Positions 37,030 to 38,915 of a DNA stretch of 38,915 bases are shown in pieces (position 1 is the first letter of the stretch; each line of letters begins with the position of its first letter). The stretch lies in IMG/VR virus record IMGVR_UViG_3300046808_000555, positions 1 to 38,915 of that record; one strand, 5' to 3'. The notes below the pieces were generated by a model. It saw nothing but the letters and a program-made list of their open reading frames with translations, was not told the origin of the DNA and made no database searches. The DNA is from a virus. The position numbers were made by a program, and so were the translations under genes.

Positions 37030-38268
37030 TTATGCGGTGGCGTTAGCCAATACCGAAAGTGGAATGACTTGTCCGAACGGATAGTCGGACTCGTCACGAT
37101 CCCATGATAGCCAGAGGGTTGGGATGTCTGGAACATCTGTGGGAAACTCCCCCCATCCGTCAGTCAGATAGATGAGGACGCGAGCATCGGACGCATTGTC
37201 TTTAGCCCAATCGAAAGCGGGTCGGAAGTCTGTGCCGCCGCGACCTTTGCAAGTCAATGGAATATCTTCGTTGGGCATGAACTCCTGCACATCGCAGACT
37301 TCTGCATCGACATCGAGAACAATGAGGCGGGATGCGTTGAGTGTGTTGACAGCATCTTGAATCACGGAACAGGATGTCTTGAGGATGTCGTCAGTGATAG
37401 AACCAGATGTGTCTTTGATAAAGATGATAGTGCCGTGGCGTTCGGACTCCATGCCAGATACACACATATCGTTGTTGGCAAGCCAACGCTTGTCGGACTT
37501 TGTGCTGTCGTCAGACATGGCGAACTCGCAGACATACTTCTCTAGAAGGTCGCGCATCTTGAGCGGCGGCTCCATGATGGATGAGAACTTCTGAAGTAGT
37601 TCAGCACTGGCAGTGCCACGCAACTTCGCAGTCTGCAATGTGCTGGACAGGATCTCGCGCCAGCGCTTCTCGACATTGCTCTTGTTGTCAGAGTTGCCAG
37701 ATGGTTGCTCGAACATACCGCTTGACGATGGTTTGCTTTTGCCTTTGCCATCGTTGTCGCTCTCGCTCTCGCCTTCGTTGTCGCCTCCGCTGTCAGCTTT
37801 GCCTTTGCCTTTGCCTTTGGGCGGTGGTGGCGGTGGCGGATTGTTCTTCTTCTCGTCCATCAGTTTCTTGTAGACTACTTCGCCAGCTTCGTTCTTGTAT
37901 TTGGCGACATCGACAAACGCATCTGCTGGAAGGATGATCTTGCGAGCGGCATCTTTGTTGTAGACTTCGATGAGATTGTTGATCTCGTAGTCGAACGCGA
38001 TGTTGGCTGTGTTGTGTTCCATGTGCTTGCTCCGTTCGAGATGTCCCAACAACGGATGGGCGATCTCATGAATGATCAGTCCAACAACGGCTGGCTGTGG
38101 CAGTGACTCCAGAAACTCTGGATTGTAAAGCACACGCTCACCATTCGTGCATGCTGTCGGGATATCCCGACACTCCTGCCACGGCATAGCCAACGCGGCT
38201 GGCGCGAAGAAGTCGTGGTGATTTGCGATGACTAGCATCGCTTTGTCTATCATTTCTTTTGCTTTCAT
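37030..38268 (-). CDS. Metallopeptidase-VWA protein (DUF2201-like), MoxR partner
   Basis: A 412-residue two-domain protein. The N-terminal part has H67-E-I-A-H71 and a further His (H76) in HEIAHPLLGH, a putative zinc peptidase. Residues 143-195 form a low-complexity linker with seven Pro, Gly-Lys repeats and acidic stretches. The C-terminal part is a von Willebrand A domain with the metal site D286-T-S-G-S290 and LIYLTDGWGEFP. This is the DUF2201 plan, which typically works with a MoxR AAA+ ATPase, the gene just upstream. The pair may remodel or activate a protein complex. The gene overlaps the small gene upstream by 131 bases, which is unusual here. Confidence 0.88.
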   Translation of the reverse strand: MKAKEMIDKAMLVIANHHDFFAPAALAMPWQECRDIPTACTNGERVLYNPEFLESLPQPAVVGLIIHEIAHPLLGHLERSKHMEHNTANIAFDYEINNLIEVYNKDAARKIILPADAFVDVAKYKNEAGEVVYKKLMDEKKNNPPPPPPPKGKGKGKADSGGDNEGESESDNDGKGKSKPSSSGMFEQPSGNSDNKSNVEKRWREILSSTLQTAKLRGTASAELLQKFSSIMEPPLKMRDLLEKYVCEFAMSDDSTKSDKRWLANNDMCVSGMESERHGTIIFIKDTSGSITDDILKTSCSVIQDAVNTLNASRLIVLDVDAEVCDVQEFMPNEDIPLTCKGRGGTDFRPAFDWAKDNASDARVLIYLTDGWGEFPTDVPDIPTLWLSWDRDESDYPFGQVIPLSVLANATA

Positions 38269-38521
38269 ACTTATGCTGTATTGCTAATTGTTTCAGTGTC
38301 TTGTGATGCTGTGTCCATAGCTCATAGACTTCGTCAGATACTAGATAGTAGTAGCCTTCTCGTCTCATGTGGGATGAACAATTCATTTTCTCCAACCATC
38401 TGCTAAACCAGATCGCTTCTTCAATGATCCCCTCAACCTGCTGTGTTAGCAGGTTTCGGGGTTCATGGTTCAAGATCTGGTTTAGTAGTTCAGCTGGAGA
38501 GTGCATCGCCGTGTTTAACAT
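38138..38521 (-). CDS. Uncharacterised protein (127 aa), long overlap with VWA gene
   Basis: A 127-residue frame. The first 85 residues look like a normal protein (LLTQQVEGIIEEAIWFSRWL, then REGYYYLVSDEVYELWTQHH). The last 40 (SDASHRKSPRLLRASRVGYA and on) lie over the start of the VWA gene in another frame and are basic and less protein-like. The first 32 bases overlap the end of the AAA+ gene. An 83-base inverted-repeat structure lies inside its first third. A shorter start at ATG 38389 would avoid both the upstream overlap and the structure. The function is unknown. Confidence 0.5.
   Translation of the reverse strand: MLNTAMHSPAELLNQILNHEPRNLLTQQVEGIIEEAIWFSRWLEKMNCSSHMRREGYYYLVSDEVYELWTQHHKTLKQLAIQHKYESKRNDRQSDASHRKSPRLLRASRVGYAVAGVSGYPDSMHEW
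38403..38485. repeat. 83-base nested inverted repeat (cruciform/hairpin)
   Basis: The outer arms CTAAACCAGATC (38403-38414) and GATCTGGTTTAG (38474-38485) are perfect 12-base complements. Inside, ATGA/TCAT, CCCC/GGGG and AACCTGCT/AGCAGGTT stack around a GTGTT loop with one T-T mismatch and one 2x2 internal loop. It begins 5 bases downstream of the AAA+ gene stop. It could act as a terminator-like or RNA-processing structure, or a recombination or replication site. Confidence 0.7.
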
Positions 38522-38915
38522 GCCAGTCGATCATGGCCTTTGTCCGCATCAAGTCTGGCTTGCGCCGCTTGATCGTGTTGCCAACAAAGGATTCCATCGC
38601 CTGTAATTGACTATCTTTGTTTGACTCATCTGTCAAGCGGTGAGTCAAGACAAGAACTTGTTGCAGGTTTTCTTTGGTGGCAAGCACAATCGCACGGCAA
38701 GCAATGAGCCACTTGATGTCGATCTCATTTGGTATACGACAAGTGTCCGCCTCTTCGATCATCTTGCCGACATCGCCGACTTTGCTGGTCAGCTTGATGA
38801 ACTGCGCGAACTGCTCGCCGTGCTTTGCGCCGACACAAGCGGCGGCATGCGCTCGCAAGAGCGGGTCATTGCACATCTCTTGTGTATCTTCGTAGGATGC
38901 GGCAAGCTCATCGAG
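38490..38915 (-). CDS. MoxR-like AAA+ ATPase, C-terminal end (cut by window edge)
   Basis: The open frame runs in from the right edge (LDELAASYEDTQEM) and ends at 38490, giving 141 residues. The content (AAACVGAKHGEQFAQFIKLT, then VGDVGKMIEEADTCRIPNEI and LIACRAIVLATKENLQQVLV) fits the helical lid of phage MoxR-type ATPases. The ATPase motifs lie outside the window. The metallopeptidase-VWA gene downstream is the standard partner and supports the assignment. Confidence 0.7.
   Translation of the reverse strand, partial: LDELAASYEDTQEMCNDPLLRAHAAACVGAKHGEQFAQFIKLTSKVGDVGKMIEEADTCRIPNEIDIKWLIACRAIVLATKENLQQVLVLTHRLTDESNKDSQLQAMESFVGNTIKRRKPDLMRTKAMIDWHVKHGDALSS

Noticed and set aside
37581-37937. 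Plus-strand frames over the VWA gene with Ser/Leu/Arg/Cys-rich repeats
   Set aside because: They mirror the Gly-Lys-Pro-acidic linker of the VWA protein on the other strand and have no protein-like pattern.

Overview
This window is a contiguous piece of a tailed double-stranded DNA bacteriophage genome. The evidence is a lysis cassette (two small membrane proteins and an Amidase_3 endolysin), a replication module (family A DNA polymerase, primase-helicase, SF2 helicase, Cas4/RecB-like nuclease, RuvC-like resolvase) and both terminase subunits. No portal, capsid or tail gene is visible. Both ends cut through genes, so the genome continues on both sides. The host is not identifiable. A cell-wall amidase and TTGACA/TATAAT-like promoters indicate a bacterium, and several small proteins (for example one starting SERPTPETDAL) resemble families I associate with Verrucomicrobiota and their phages, which is only a weak hint.

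Layout: (1) 1-3843, plus strand: the end of a cut gene, two holin-like proteins, the endolysin, then an AT-richer cassette with two proteins carrying HExxH-type or degenerate motifs and a PD-(D/E)XK nuclease. (2) 17946 down to 3803, minus strand: a tightly packed early/replication operon running from the small terminase gene through a stand-alone DnaA domain IV protein, RuvC-like resolvase, SF2 helicase, MazZ-like nucleotide diphosphohydrolase, tRNA-Thr, many small proteins, Cas4-like nuclease, putative ssDNA-binding protein, family A polymerase and AEP primase-SF3 helicase. Many start/stop codons overlap (ATGA, TAATG). (3) 17998-33145, plus strand: large terminase, a 266-base regulatory spacer rich in palindromes, a small conserved protein, two probable internal virion proteins, a giant 3611-residue polyvalent protein, and a small membrane protein. 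(4) 38915 down to 33138, minus strand: a MoxR-like AAA+ ATPase (cut by the window edge), a metallopeptidase-VWA partner, a GP88-family protein and small unknown proteins.

How it fits together: the terS/terL junction is divergent and separates the leftward replication genes from the rightward virion genes. The giant protein and its two upstream neighbours look like an ejected internal-protein set similar in arrangement to those of podoviruses (inference).

The most unusual item is in the polymerase gene. A 290-codon intein interrupts the polymerase O-helix (motif B), and an HNH homing-endonuclease gene lies wholly inside the intein DNA but in a different reading frame on the same strand. Other points of interest are promoters placed so that transcripts would be leaderless, a near-perfect 27-base operator-like palindrome downstream of terL, a duplicated upstream element in the right arm, and an 83-base cruciform-forming segment near the right end.
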